A stretch of 64,000 nt of DNA from Arenibacter nanhaiticus (GTDB lineage Bacteria > Bacteroidota > Bacteroidia > Flavobacteriales > Flavobacteriaceae): positions 28,981 through 92,980 of the forward strand of contig NZ_FQYX01000015.1 in the NCBI RefSeq assembly GCF_900141935.1. Direction: 5' to 3'. Made by a program: the position numbers and the translations under genes. Of the stretch, positions 27,859-35,770 are shown piece by piece (the stretch's first letter is position 1; the number at the start of each line of letters is the position of its first letter). The notes below the pieces were generated by a model that was not told where the DNA came from, ran no database searches, and saw only the letters and a program-made list of their open reading frames with translations.

Positions 27859-28446
27859 TTAATCTTCGAAAAGAATCCTAATATTGGCATAGGAATTTTC
27901 CAAAGCCTTTTTTATTTTTTTAGGTCCTTTCCATTTTACTTTTTCGATCCCTTCTTCAAGCTGACCGGTAAGTTCGCCTTTGTAAGTAGTATTCATCGCA
28001 AACCAATGAACTTCTTTTAACTTATATACTCCATTGCGTTTGAACAAATGATAGGTAGTTCTAAGGAAATTCTCGATTTTCAGGCCTTTTACGCCAGTTT
28101 CTTCCTCAACTTCCCTAATAGCACACTCCTCAATAGATTCACCCTTATCGAGCTTTCCTTTGGGCAAGTCCCATTTATTGTTCCTATAGATAAAAAGAAC
28201 TTTGCCTTCTTTGTTGGTTACCACCCCTCCCGCAGCCACTACAATCGGTATTTTCTTGGAAAATTTCTTCAAAATCTCCTCATGGTTAGGATGATAAACA
28301 AAAGCCTGACCTATTTTTTTATTCACCAAAGAATCTATGGCTTCATTAATAGCAGCCCCGTTTAATAAAAAATATTTATTATTTGCAGCGTCTGACAGCT
28401 TATTTGTTAAAATCAAAGGTGACTCATTAACAAAAACTTTATACAT
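27859..28446 (-). CDS. NUDIX hydrolase
   Basis: 195 aa from ATG 28446 (MYKVFVNESPLIL). The Nudix box is complete: 'GKLDKGESIEECAIREVEEETG' lies at about 109-130 in the pattern Gx5Ex7REVxEExG. The N-terminal 70 residues ('KLSDAANNKYFLLNG...') are a family-specific domain. Substrate unknown (nucleoside diphosphate derivative or RNA cap). The start codon is only 7 bp from the divergent pyrE ATG; NUDIX next to pyrE is a common flavobacterial order. Confidence 0.9.
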   Translation of the reverse strand: MYKVFVNESPLILTNKLSDAANNKYFLLNGAAINEAIDSLVNKKIGQAFVYHPNHEEILKKFSKKIPIVVAAGGVVTNKEGKVLFIYRNNKWDLPKGKLDKGESIEECAIREVEEETGVKGLKIENFLRTTYHLFKRNGVYKLKEVHWFAMNTTYKGELTGQLEEGIEKVKWKGPKKIKKALENSYANIRILFED

Positions 28447-28449
28447 TTG
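28442..28449 (+). promoter_or_regulatory. -7 box for pyrE within the pyrE/NUDIX start region
   Basis: TACATTTG matches TAnnTTTG and ends 4 bases before the pyrE ATG at 28454; it also covers the NUDIX start codon on the other strand. No TTTG at 19 bp upstream. If used, pyrE mRNA would be leaderless or nearly so. Confidence 0.4.
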
Positions 28450-28453
28450 CGTT

Positions 28454-29095
28454 ATGATTTTAGATAAAGACACTGCGAAAAAAACAGCAGAACTTCTGCT
28501 ACAAATTAATGCAATAAAGTTGAATCCTGAAAATCCATTTACATGGGCTTCAGGATGGAGGTCTCCAATTTATTGCGATAATAGGATTATTCTCTCTTAT
28601 CCTATAATAAGAAACTACGTAAGAGAGCAAATGGCAAAACAGCTGGAAAACCTATATGGAAAACCCGATGTCATCGCCGGAGTTGCTACGGGAGCTATCG
28701 GAATTGGGATGTTGGTAGCCGAATACTTAGGTTTGCCTTTTGTATATGTCAGGCCCGAACCAAAATCCCATGGTCGTCAAAATCAAATAGAAGGGCATTT
28801 AGAGCCCAACCAAAACGTAGTGGTCATAGAAGATTTGATCAGTACCGGAAAAAGCAGTTTAAACGCCGTTGAAGCCCTAAAAAACAGTGGCGCCAACGTT
28901 AAAGGAATGATTGCCATATTTACTTATGGTTTTGATGTTGCGAACGAAAACTTTAAAAACAGCAATTTAGACTTACATACTTTAAGCGATTACGAGCATT
29001 TAATTCAACAAGCTTCGGACACCAACTACATTAAGGAAGAGCAATTAAATACTCTTTTAGAGTGGAAAAGCAATCCTTCAACCTGGAAACAATAA
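28454..29095 (+). CDS. pyrE: Orotate phosphoribosyltransferase
   Basis: 213 aa from ATG 28454 (MILDKDTAKKTAELLLQIN); the longer frame to 28337 lies inside the NUDIX gene. 'FTWASGWRSPIYCDNR' is the orotate site and 'VVVIEDLISTGKSSLNAV' the PRPP loop; 'VRPEPKSHGRQNQIEG' is the flexible catalytic loop. Makes OMP in pyrimidine synthesis. Followed after 4 bp by the SRPBCC gene. Confidence 0.96.
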   Translation: MILDKDTAKKTAELLLQINAIKLNPENPFTWASGWRSPIYCDNRIILSYPIIRNYVREQMAKQLENLYGKPDVIAGVATGAIGIGMLVAEYLGLPFVYVRPEPKSHGRQNQIEGHLEPNQNVVVIEDLISTGKSSLNAVEALKNSGANVKGMIAIFTYGFDVANENFKNSNLDLHTLSDYEHLIQQASDTNYIKEEQLNTLLEWKSNPSTWKQ

Positions 29096-29099
29096 CATT

Positions 29100-29492
29100 A
29101 TGCATTTAGAAACACCCATTAAAACGGTATCAAAAAGCAGCAAAGAAGTTTTTGATTTTCTTAGTGATATTAAAAATTTCGAAAAATTGATGCCTGAAAA
29201 TATTAGCAAATTTGAAATTTTGAACGAAAACAGATTTCTTTTTGCCTTAAAAGGGATGCCGGAGATTGTTTTACAAAAAAAACAAGAAACTCCAAACTCC
29301 CAGGTGGTATTGGGTGCGGCCAGCGAAAATCTGCCATTTACCCTTACTGCGGACATTAAGGAGATCGATGCCAACCAAAGCGAAGTATCCCTTAGCTTTG
29401 AAGGCGATTTTAACCCTATGATGGCTATGATGATTAAATCGCCTATCACTAATTTCATAGGAACTTTATCGGACAATCTCAGCAAGCTTTAA
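29100..29492 (+). CDS. SRPBCC-fold protein
   Basis: 130 aa START/Bet v1-like small protein: 'SSKEVFDFLSDIKNFEKLMPENISKFEI' (19-residue core from 15 on) is the usual SRPBCC opening, and 'VSLSFEGDFNPMMAMMIKSPI' with the C-terminal helix completes the fold. Such proteins bind hydrophobic ligands; none is known here. It is transcribed with pyrE and convergent with birA, a conserved flavobacterial neighbourhood. Methionine-rich stretch near residue 103 is unremarkable for the family. Confidence 0.8.
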   Translation: MHLETPIKTVSKSSKEVFDFLSDIKNFEKLMPENISKFEILNENRFLFALKGMPEIVLQKKQETPNSQVVLGAASENLPFTLTADIKEIDANQSEVSLSFEGDFNPMMAMMIKSPITNFIGTLSDNLSKL

Positions 29493-29526
29493 ACAGCGTA
29501 GCTATTTCTTAAGTAATTTCAGGAGT

Positions 29527-30258
29527 TTAATATAAAAGCCTTACCTCTTTTAAATTAAACTCCTTTTTTATATTGTCCTCCAAAAGAATTATAAGCGTTC
29601 CAGAATCGGACACTCCATTAATAAAGCCCATAAACAGCTCCCCATTTTCATCCTTAAAGGTCGAGGGCTTGTCTTTTCTAAACAATAGACTTTCATAATA
29701 GGGCTTCAGTTTAGCGCCTCCTTTTTGTTCTAAAGCTATAAAAAGCGCCTTTAATTTTGCTACAATGGCATACAATAATTCTTCTAGATCAAAATTCACC
29801 CCCATCAATAACTTTAAGGACGACACATTTGGCAGGGCATTAAATTCTAATTGATTTACATTTAGACCAATTCCGATAATAGCCGACTGTATATTGTGGC
29901 CAGATAATATATTCTCTATAAGAATTCCACATATTTTGGAATGACCTGACATAATGTCGTTAGGCCATTTTATCCTCAAATTTGGCACCTGATACTGCGC
30001 TAGCACCTCATAAATAGCTATGGAAACCGCTATGTTTAAATTAAACTGGTCGGCAACCTTTAGCGATTCAAGGTTCTTTAACACACTAAAAGTTAAATTC
30101 TTACCAGGCTCTGCCTCCCAAGTTGTGCCCATTTGCCCCCTGCCATTTAATTGGGCATCCGTAGTAACTACAGTAAAATCGGCCTGTTTTTGTACCGACA
30201 ACAATTCCTTTAAAAAGGCGTTTGTCGAATCTGTGGCACTAAGTTTGATTAATTGCAT
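29527..30258 (-). CDS. birA: Biotin--[acetyl-CoA-carboxylase] ligase
   Basis: 243 aa from ATG 30258 (MQLIKLSATDSTN). Catalytic motifs: 'GRGQMGTTWEAEPGKNL' (biotinyl-AMP loop) and 'RIKWPNDIMSGHSKICGILIE' split at 99-119. It has no N-terminal helix-turn-helix, so it is the group I, non-repressor form. Targets in this window include pyruvate carboxylase. Divergent from rsfS. Confidence 0.93.
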   Translation of the reverse strand: MQLIKLSATDSTNAFLKELLSVQKQADFTVVTTDAQLNGRGQMGTTWEAEPGKNLTFSVLKNLESLKVADQFNLNIAVSIAIYEVLAQYQVPNLRIKWPNDIMSGHSKICGILIENILSGHNIQSAIIGIGLNVNQLEFNALPNVSSLKLLMGVNFDLEELLYAIVAKLKALFIALEQKGGAKLKPYYESLLFRKDKPSTFKDENGELFMGFINGVSDSGTLIILLEDNIKKEFNLKEVRLLY

Positions 30259-30285
30259 GTACAATCTTATGGAAAATTCTATAAT

Positions 30286-30304
30286 CTATTGTTAAAAACA
30301 ATAG
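30286..30304. repeat. Inverted repeat CTATTGTT-AAA-AACAATAG in the birA/rsfS gap
   Basis: Perfect 8-bp arms in the 93-bp divergent spacer. It may be an operator for either gene; BirA here lacks a DNA-binding domain, so it would need another regulator. Confidence 0.5.
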
Positions 30305-30324
30305 TTAAAAAAACAAAAAAACAA

Positions 30325-30332
30325 TAACTTTG
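30325..30332 (+). promoter_or_regulatory. -7 box for the rsfS-ftsH operon
   Basis: TAACTTTG matches TAnnTTTG, 19 bases before the rsfS ATG. The -33 TTTG at usual spacing is not evident. Confidence 0.5.
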
Positions 30333-30351
30333 TAAAAATTAAATTTTTTGA

Positions 30352-30729
30352 ATGCAAAATAGAAAAAGTAGTGTAGATGAGTTAATTGCTTTAATTTTAA
30401 CTGGAATAGAAGATGTTAAAGGGCACGATATAAATATACTTGATCTAAGAGAAATTGAAAATACGGTTTGTGACTACTTTATAATTTGTAATGGTACTTC
30501 CAACACCCACGTAAACGCCATAGTAGGCTCCGTCCAAAAAACAGTAAGCAAGGCTATCCATGACAAGCCTTGGCATGTTGAAGGATCCGATAACGCCGAA
30601 TGGATATTAATGGACTATGTAAATGTCGTCGTGCACGTGTTTCAAAAACATGCGCGATCTTATTATGACATTGAAGGACTTTGGGGCGATGCCAAAGTAA
30701 CCTCCATTGAAAGTAGTTTCAATCAGTAA
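30352..30729 (+). CDS. rsfS: Ribosome silencing factor RsfS
   Basis: 125 aa, Iojap/RsfS family. 'DYFIICNGTSNTHVNAIVGSV' (split 43-63), 'HVEGSDNAEWILMDYVNVVVHVF' and 'YDIEGLWGDAK' are the family blocks. Binds uL14 on the 50S subunit and prevents subunit joining in starvation. First gene of the run rsfS-ftsH-LUD-cdsA-psd-ACBP; 9 bp before ftsH. Confidence 0.95.
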   Translation: MQNRKSSVDELIALILTGIEDVKGHDINILDLREIENTVCDYFIICNGTSNTHVNAIVGSVQKTVSKAIHDKPWHVEGSDNAEWILMDYVNVVVHVFQKHARSYYDIEGLWGDAKVTSIESSFNQ

Positions 30730-30738
30730 AAACATATA

Positions 30739-32754
30739 ATGGCAAAAGACAACAATTCAACTCCAAATAAGCCAAAATTCAACACTTGGTGGATTTATGG
30801 TTTAATAGCAATTTTATTAATTGGTTTTCAATTTTTTGGTAGCGGTAATTTCACCAACACCAAAAAAGCTAGTATTTCCGAAGTTCAGGAATATCTTCGA
30901 AATGGGGATATTAGCAAGATCCAGGCGATCATAAACACCCATCAGGCAAAAATTTTCCTAACGGAAGAAGCCTTGGCAAAAGATGTACATAAAGATGTCT
31001 CTGGCCAGCCCTTTTCATTAAGCGCTACGGCATCCCCACAATATATTGTCAACTATGGGGATCAGGCCATTTTTGAACAAACGATCAATAAGATCAAGGA
31101 AGACAATGAGCTAACTGGAACCGTTGTGACTTTTGAGTCAGAATCTAACTTATTGACTGACTTTATTATCACCCTATTGCCATTTGTACTTATTATTGGG
31201 ATATGGTTATACCTTATGCGTAGAATGTCTGGTGGTGCCGGTGGTGGTGCAGGCGGACAGATCTTTAACATAGGTAAATCTAAAGCAAAACTTTTTGACG
31301 AAAAGACAGACACCAGAACTTCTTTTAAAGATGTTGCGGGTCTTGAAGGCGCAAAGGAAGAAATCGAAGAAATCGTAGAGTTCCTAAAGAACCCAGATAA
31401 ATACACCTCATTAGGTGGTAAAATTCCTAAAGGAGCTTTATTGGTAGGCCCTCCGGGAACAGGAAAAACCTTACTGGCCAAGGCTGTTGCGGGCGAGGCT
31501 AAAGTACCTTTCTTTTCCCTTTCTGGTTCAGATTTTGTCGAGATGTTCGTAGGAGTCGGTGCTTCCAGGGTAAGAGACCTGTTCAAACAAGCAAAGGACA
31601 AGTCCCCTGCTATTATCTTTATCGATGAGATTGATGCCATCGGTAGAGCTAGAGGAAAGAGCAATTTCACCGGATCTAACGATGAAAGAGAAAATACCCT
31701 TAACCAATTATTGACAGAAATGGATGGTTTTGGTACCAATACCAATGTTATTGTATTGGCGGCCACCAACCGTGCCGATGTTTTGGACAAGGCTTTGATG
31801 AGAGCTGGTAGATTTGATAGACAGATCTATGTAGACTTACCAGACATCAGAGAACGCAAGGAGATCTTCGAGGTTCATTTAAGACCTATTAAAACATCAG
31901 AAACCCTAGATGTAGATTTCTTGGCGAAACAAACTCCAGGCTTCTCTGGTGCCGATATTGCCAACGTCTGTAATGAAGCGGCTTTGATTGCGGCCCGTAA
32001 AGAAAAGAAAGCTGTTAGCAAACAAGACTTCTTGGATGCCGTAGACAGAATTGTTGGTGGATTAGAGAAAAAGAACAAAATAATAACACCAAGAGAGAAA
32101 AAGACCATCGCCTACCATGAAGCAGGACATGCTACGGTAAGCTGGATGCTGGAACACGCCGCTCCATTGGTAAAAGTTACTATTGTACCTAGGGGCCAAT
32201 CTTTAGGAGCCGCTTGGTATTTACCAGAAGAACGCTTAATTGTGCGTCCAGATCAAATGAAGGACGAAATGTGTGCTACCTTGGGCGGTAGAGCTGCAGA
32301 GAAAGTGATTTTTGACGAAATTTCTACAGGAGCATTGAGCGATTTAGAAAAGGTAACCAAACAAGCAAGAGCCATGGTCACCATTTATGGCCTGAATGAT
32401 GAAATTGGAAACTTAACCTATTACGATTCCTCAGGTCAGAACGAATATGGCTTTTCTAAACCGTATAGTGAACAGACAGCTTTGACCATTGATAAGGAAA
32501 TTTCTAAGCTTATTGAAGAACAATATAAAAGAGCTATAGAGTTATTATCGAACAATAAAGATAAACTTACAGAGCTAGCAGAGCGTTTGTTAGAAAAAGA
32601 AGTTATATTTAAGGACGATTTGGAAAAGATTTTCGGAAAACGACCTTTTGAAAAAGATCAATTGGAAGCTGAAGCAGAATTGGAAGAAAAATCCAAGCAA
32701 GAGCAATTGCAATCGGAAACCGAATCGGAAACTGAATCAGAACCTGAAAAATAA
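30739..32754 (+). CDS. ftsH: ATP-dependent zinc metalloprotease FtsH
   Basis: 671 aa membrane-anchored AAA+ protease. TM1 about 17-33, a periplasmic domain 34-135, TM2 about 137-158, then AAA with Walker A 'VGPPGTGKTLLAK', Walker B 'IIFIDEIDAIG', SRH 'LMRAGRFDRQI', and the zinc motif HEAGH at 460-464 with a downstream Glu/Asp ligand in 'TGALSDLEKVTKQ'. The 40-residue tail is very Glu-rich with 'SETESETESE' repeats. It degrades misfolded membrane proteins and often LpxC. Confidence 0.97.
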   Translation: MAKDNNSTPNKPKFNTWWIYGLIAILLIGFQFFGSGNFTNTKKASISEVQEYLRNGDISKIQAIINTHQAKIFLTEEALAKDVHKDVSGQPFSLSATASPQYIVNYGDQAIFEQTINKIKEDNELTGTVVTFESESNLLTDFIITLLPFVLIIGIWLYLMRRMSGGAGGGAGGQIFNIGKSKAKLFDEKTDTRTSFKDVAGLEGAKEEIEEIVEFLKNPDKYTSLGGKIPKGALLVGPPGTGKTLLAKAVAGEAKVPFFSLSGSDFVEMFVGVGASRVRDLFKQAKDKSPAIIFIDEIDAIGRARGKSNFTGSNDERENTLNQLLTEMDGFGTNTNVIVLAATNRADVLDKALMRAGRFDRQIYVDLPDIRERKEIFEVHLRPIKTSETLDVDFLAKQTPGFSGADIANVCNEAALIAARKEKKAVSKQDFLDAVDRIVGGLEKKNKIITPREKKTIAYHEAGHATVSWMLEHAAPLVKVTIVPRGQSLGAAWYLPEERLIVRPDQMKDEMCATLGGRAAEKVIFDEISTGALSDLEKVTKQARAMVTIYGLNDEIGNLTYYDSSGQNEYGFSKPYSEQTALTIDKEISKLIEEQYKRAIELLSNNKDKLTELAERLLEKEVIFKDDLEKIFGKRPFEKDQLEAEAELEEKSKQEQLQSETESETESEPEK

Positions 32755-32831
32755 ACCAGTAATTTATTTGTTTTTAATGGTTTATGAGTACTTAATAAGA
32801 ACTCTTTTTAATTTTGAAGAAATTATATAAT

Positions 32832-33428
32832 ATGCTTTTCGGGGGAGGAAAAAAGAAAGTTCCCAAAGAAACTGTGGAAACTAGAGGCATGCATATGCCC
32901 GCATTGGACATCCCAGTTGACGAAAAGTTCACTATGAATTTTAAACAAAACGGCGGAAAGTTCATTTATTGCGACTCTATTGAAGAAATTTATAGCACCT
33001 TGGACCAAATAATCATTGAGAACGAATGGCAAGACCAGACATTCTTCTCAATGGATCCAAGATTGATAGAAAAATTTTCCAGTCAAGATATTAATTTCAC
33101 CGATAAGCCTAATAAAAGCGATGTATTTTTCACAACCTGCGAGCATTTAATAGCTCAAAACGGTTCTATTTTAGTGAGTGAAAACCAATTAAGGGAAAGA
33201 AAACTGAACGATTTACCTTCTAATTTAATTGTCTTTGCTACGACCAGCCAAATGATAGAAAACATTGGAGAAGGATTAAAGATTATAAAAAAGAAATACA
33301 AGAATTCTATTCCAACAAATATTACGACTATTAAACATTTCCAGCCCACGCCCGATAATTCAGATGATTTCTTAACTTACGGAAGTAGTTCTAAAAATCT
33401 TTATCTATTACTTCTGGAAGACCTATAA
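32832..33428 (+). CDS. LUD domain (LutC/YkgG-like) protein
   Basis: 198 aa from ATG 32832 (MLFGGGKKKVPKE); a TTG six codons earlier is less likely. The C-terminal half matches the LUD fold seen in LutC ('TTCEHLIAQNGSILVSENQ', 'NLIVFATTSQMIENIGEGLKII'). There are no LutA or LutB partners, so lactate oxidation is unlikely. In Bacteroidota this gene lies regularly between ftsH and cdsA; the role is unknown. It ends 1 bp before the cdsA start. Confidence 0.75.
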   Translation: MLFGGGKKKVPKETVETRGMHMPALDIPVDEKFTMNFKQNGGKFIYCDSIEEIYSTLDQIIIENEWQDQTFFSMDPRLIEKFSSQDINFTDKPNKSDVFFTTCEHLIAQNGSILVSENQLRERKLNDLPSNLIVFATTSQMIENIGEGLKIIKKKYKNSIPTNITTIKHFQPTPDNSDDFLTYGSSSKNLYLLLLEDL

Positions 33429-33429
33429 C

Positions 33430-34233
33430 ATGAGAGAAATTTTAAGGCGCCTACTTACGGGTGCAGTATATGTGTTTTTACTGCTTTCTGCTATATTCCT
33501 AAGCTCCGATGCATTTGACTTTTTATTTATGACCTTCGGCCTTATTTGTTTGTACGAGTATAAACGGATGGTTAAATTAAGAGGCTACTATATTTTTGTC
33601 GCATATTTAGCCCTATGGTGGGCCTACATCTACCTTGTTCAGGACAAAATCCTGATCAACCTACTGATGCTGACTACAATTAGCGTTAACTTTATACTAT
33701 TGTATTACCTGTTTTCTGGTAAGGACAAGTTATTTACAAACATCCAAAAATTTTTCATTGGCCTATTTTATATTGGCGGAGGCTGTATTTTCCTAACGAT
33801 GATACCTTATAAGGATAATGATTTTGCCCAGTTTTTAATCATGGGAGTGTTCATTCTTATTTGGATAAACGATACCTTTGCCTACTTGGTGGGAAAAAGC
33901 ATAGGGAAACATAAATTATTCCCCTCTATTTCCCCAAAGAAAACTATAGAAGGCACTGTGGGGGGCTTTGTATTTGCGCTGATTGGCGCCTATTTTATGT
34001 CTAAGTACGAAACCAACATTTCTCTTATTCAATGGCTAATACTCGCTTCTGTCATTGTGCTAACGGGTAGTTTGGGCGATCTGATTGAATCTAAGTTTAA
34101 AAGGGCCGCAGGAGTAAAAGATAGCGGAGCTATTTTACCGGGACACGGAGGAATGCTCGACCGATTGGATAGTTTGGTGTTTGCTGCACCATTTGCATAT
34201 TTAACTTTAATTATTTTTACCCATGTTTCATAA
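33430..34233 (+). CDS. cdsA: Phosphatidate cytidylyltransferase
   Basis: 267 aa integral membrane enzyme, about eight hydrophobic segments, making CDP-diacylglycerol from phosphatidic acid and CTP. The family signature near the C terminus is 'GVKDSGAILPGHGGMLDRLDSL' (233-254 region; key residues D, GHGG, DRxDS), and 'INDTFAYLVGKSIGKHKLFPSISPKKT' supplies the central motif. It overlaps psd by 11 bp. Confidence 0.95.
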   Translation: MREILRRLLTGAVYVFLLLSAIFLSSDAFDFLFMTFGLICLYEYKRMVKLRGYYIFVAYLALWWAYIYLVQDKILINLLMLTTISVNFILLYYLFSGKDKLFTNIQKFFIGLFYIGGGCIFLTMIPYKDNDFAQFLIMGVFILIWINDTFAYLVGKSIGKHKLFPSISPKKTIEGTVGGFVFALIGAYFMSKYETNISLIQWLILASVIVLTGSLGDLIESKFKRAAGVKDSGAILPGHGGMLDRLDSLVFAAPFAYLTLIIFTHVS

Positions 34234-34897
34234 AGAAGGCCAAAGAATTATTATCACTACCTTTTTGTTAGTGGCTGTTACTGTATTGTTGGCAAACCAA
34301 TTTATAACCCTCCCCTGGTTACAAATGAGCGTTCAAATTTTAGCTTTAGTAATTTTAATTCTAATTCTACAATTTTTTAGAAACCCCACCCGCAAGCCTG
34401 TCAAGTCCTTCGATGACATTTTGGCTCCTGTAGATGGCAAGGTAGTTGTAATTGAAGAAGTTGAGGAAAACGAATATTTTAAAGACAAGCGTATTCAGGT
34501 TTCTATCTTTATGTCCCCTATTAATGTACATGTCACAAGATATGCTGCTAGTGGACAGATAAAATTCTCCAAATACCACCCTGGAAAGTATTTAGTGGCT
34601 TGGCACCCAAAAGCCAGCGAGGAAAACGAAAGAACAACAGTCGTTATTAATACCCCTAAATTTGGAGATGTCCTTTATCGCCAAATTGCCGGTGCCTTGG
34701 CGCGTCGTATTGTCAACTATGCCGAAGTAGGCGAAAGTGTTCAACAAGGAGACGATGCCGGGTTTATTAAATTTGGTTCAAGAGTAGATTTGTTCTTACC
34801 TTTGGACGCTGCCATTACGGTTAAGTTAAACCAGAAGGTTATTGGCGCCAAAACGTGTATAGCAACTACTAGGATTAAAAAGGAAAATGAAGACTGA
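34223..34897 (+). CDS. psd: Phosphatidylserine decarboxylase (short type)
   Basis: 224 aa. Two TM segments near the N terminus (about 10-50), then 'ILAPVDGKVVVIEEV', 'IFMSPINVHVTRYAASG' and the self-cleavage site 'IKFGSRVD' with Gly185-Ser186, where Ser186 would become the pyruvoyl group. Makes phosphatidylethanolamine, usually the main Bacteroidota phospholipid. Overlaps cdsA before it and the ACBP gene after it, both by 11 bp, showing tight coupling. Confidence 0.94.
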   Translation: MFHKEGQRIIITTFLLVAVTVLLANQFITLPWLQMSVQILALVILILILQFFRNPTRKPVKSFDDILAPVDGKVVVIEEVEENEYFKDKRIQVSIFMSPINVHVTRYAASGQIKFSKYHPGKYLVAWHPKASEENERTTVVINTPKFGDVLYRQIAGALARRIVNYAEVGESVQQGDDAGFIKFGSRVDLFLPLDAAITVKLNQKVIGAKTCIATTRIKKENED

Positions 34898-35153
34898 TAA
34901 ATTACAAGAAGAGTTTTTAGAAGCGGTCAATTTTGTCAATGGCTACACAGATCCTTTACCAGCAGACTTATTATTAAAATTGTACGCATATTTTAAAATT
35001 GCCAGTCGAAATTCTAGTCACCCGGGAAGTAAAACACCCTTGATCAATGCCTTTAAAGCAAATGCCTTAATTCAGGCTAAAAACGTCAGCATTGAAGAAG
35101 CTATGGAAAAATACATTCTCCTGGTCAAAAAAGAAATTAAGAAGCAAGAGTAA
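34887..35153 (+). CDS. Acyl-CoA-binding protein
   Basis: 88 aa four-helix ACBP. 'LQEEFLEAVNFVN', the Tyr-rich 'LLLKLYAYFKIASRN' and 'NAFKANALIQAKNVSIEEAMEKYI' follow the eukaryotic ACBP pattern; the Tyr/Lys residues contact the CoA phosphate. It binds long-chain acyl-CoA esters. Its place as last gene of the cdsA-psd run suggests that it supplies or buffers acyl-CoA for lipid synthesis or turnover. ACBP is uncommon in bacteria. Confidence 0.88.
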   Translation: MKTDKLQEEFLEAVNFVNGYTDPLPADLLLKLYAYFKIASRNSSHPGSKTPLINAFKANALIQAKNVSIEEAMEKYILLVKKEIKKQE

Positions 35154-35172
35154 CTCCACTCTTGCTTTTTTT
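35142..35172 (+). terminator. Rho-independent terminator of the rsfS-ACBP operon
   Basis: AAGCAAGAGT (35142-35151) and ACTCTTGCTT (35158-35167) with a six-base loop and a run of seven T. The left arm lies inside the last ACBP codons and the stop codon is in the loop edge. Confidence 0.9.
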
Positions 35173-35239
35173 ATGTGCTGTTTATCATACTCCAGCAGTT
35201 ACATACTACCTCCCCTATGTCTATTCAGCCTATTAATTT

Positions 35240-35320
35240 GGGCGTTCCCTCCTTCGTCGGGCGGGCCCTTGGCTATATCCCTTGCTTCGCTTCGGGGATG
35301 CCGCCGCGGTCCCTAACGCG
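35240..35320 (+). repeat. Structured repeat element, copy A
   Basis: 81 bp beginning GGGCGTTCCC and ending CCCTAACGCG, with an internal TATATC...GGATGCCGC section that can fold as a hairpin (ATCCC with GGGAT). An inverted copy with the same ends is at 35568-35660. GC-rich against its AT-rich surroundings. Together with 35321-35567 it makes up most of the 617-bp gap between the ACBP and desaturase genes. Confidence 0.75.
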
Positions 35321-35567
35321 TATTTAATGAACCAATGGGAAAATGTAACAAGTAGCGGATGGCCAACGAGAAAGGGGAAGCACGATTTAAAGTCATGATG
35401 AATGGAATTTGAAATAAACATGTCCGAAAACTAGTTGCGCATACAAAATCAATTTTGCGAATTACACATGACCTTTAAAAAGCCTTAATATCTATGTATG
35501 AACATGGCTTTCGGATGGTCAACCTATTTTATAAACGAACATAATTCCCAATTGCTTATTGACACCC
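35321..35567. other. Spacer between the two inverted repeat elements
   Basis: 247 bp with no supported ORF, promoter or terminator on either strand. It is bounded on both sides by the ACGCG ends of the repeat copies. Confidence 0.5.
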
Positions 35568-35660
35568 CGCGTTAGCTATTGCAGCGGCATCCTTTTTTAG
35601 GAGGCCATAGGACTTCTAAAAAAGATACAGCGGAAAGAGCGACCCTATAGGGGAACGCCC
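35568..35660 (-). repeat. Structured repeat element, copy B (inverted)
   Basis: 93 bp. Read on the minus strand it begins GGGCGTTCCC and ends TAGCTAACGCG, as copy A does, and shares GGATGCCGC near the end. Its centre is a different hairpin: CTTTTTTAGGAG (35592-35603 on the plus strand) with CTTCTAAAAAAG (35613-35624), loop of nine bases. Conserved ends with variable hairpin centres suggest a repeat family. Confidence 0.75.
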
Positions 35661-35770
35661 AAAAAATAATAATCCAAGGCATTAATTTTAAGAACATTAC
35701 AAGCGCCACAAGGCTATTCTTGTTTATTGCAGTAAGGAACGCAGTATACCACCTATTACTCCACCCCCCA

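Noticed and set aside
31062..31790. 242-codon ORF on the minus strand opposite ftsH
   Set aside because: Shadow of a strongly conserved gene; its translation has no fold-like pattern and no start context.
35233..35421. 62-codon minus-strand ORF over repeat copy A
   Set aside because: It is formed by the GC-rich repeat and has no similarity to any family I know.
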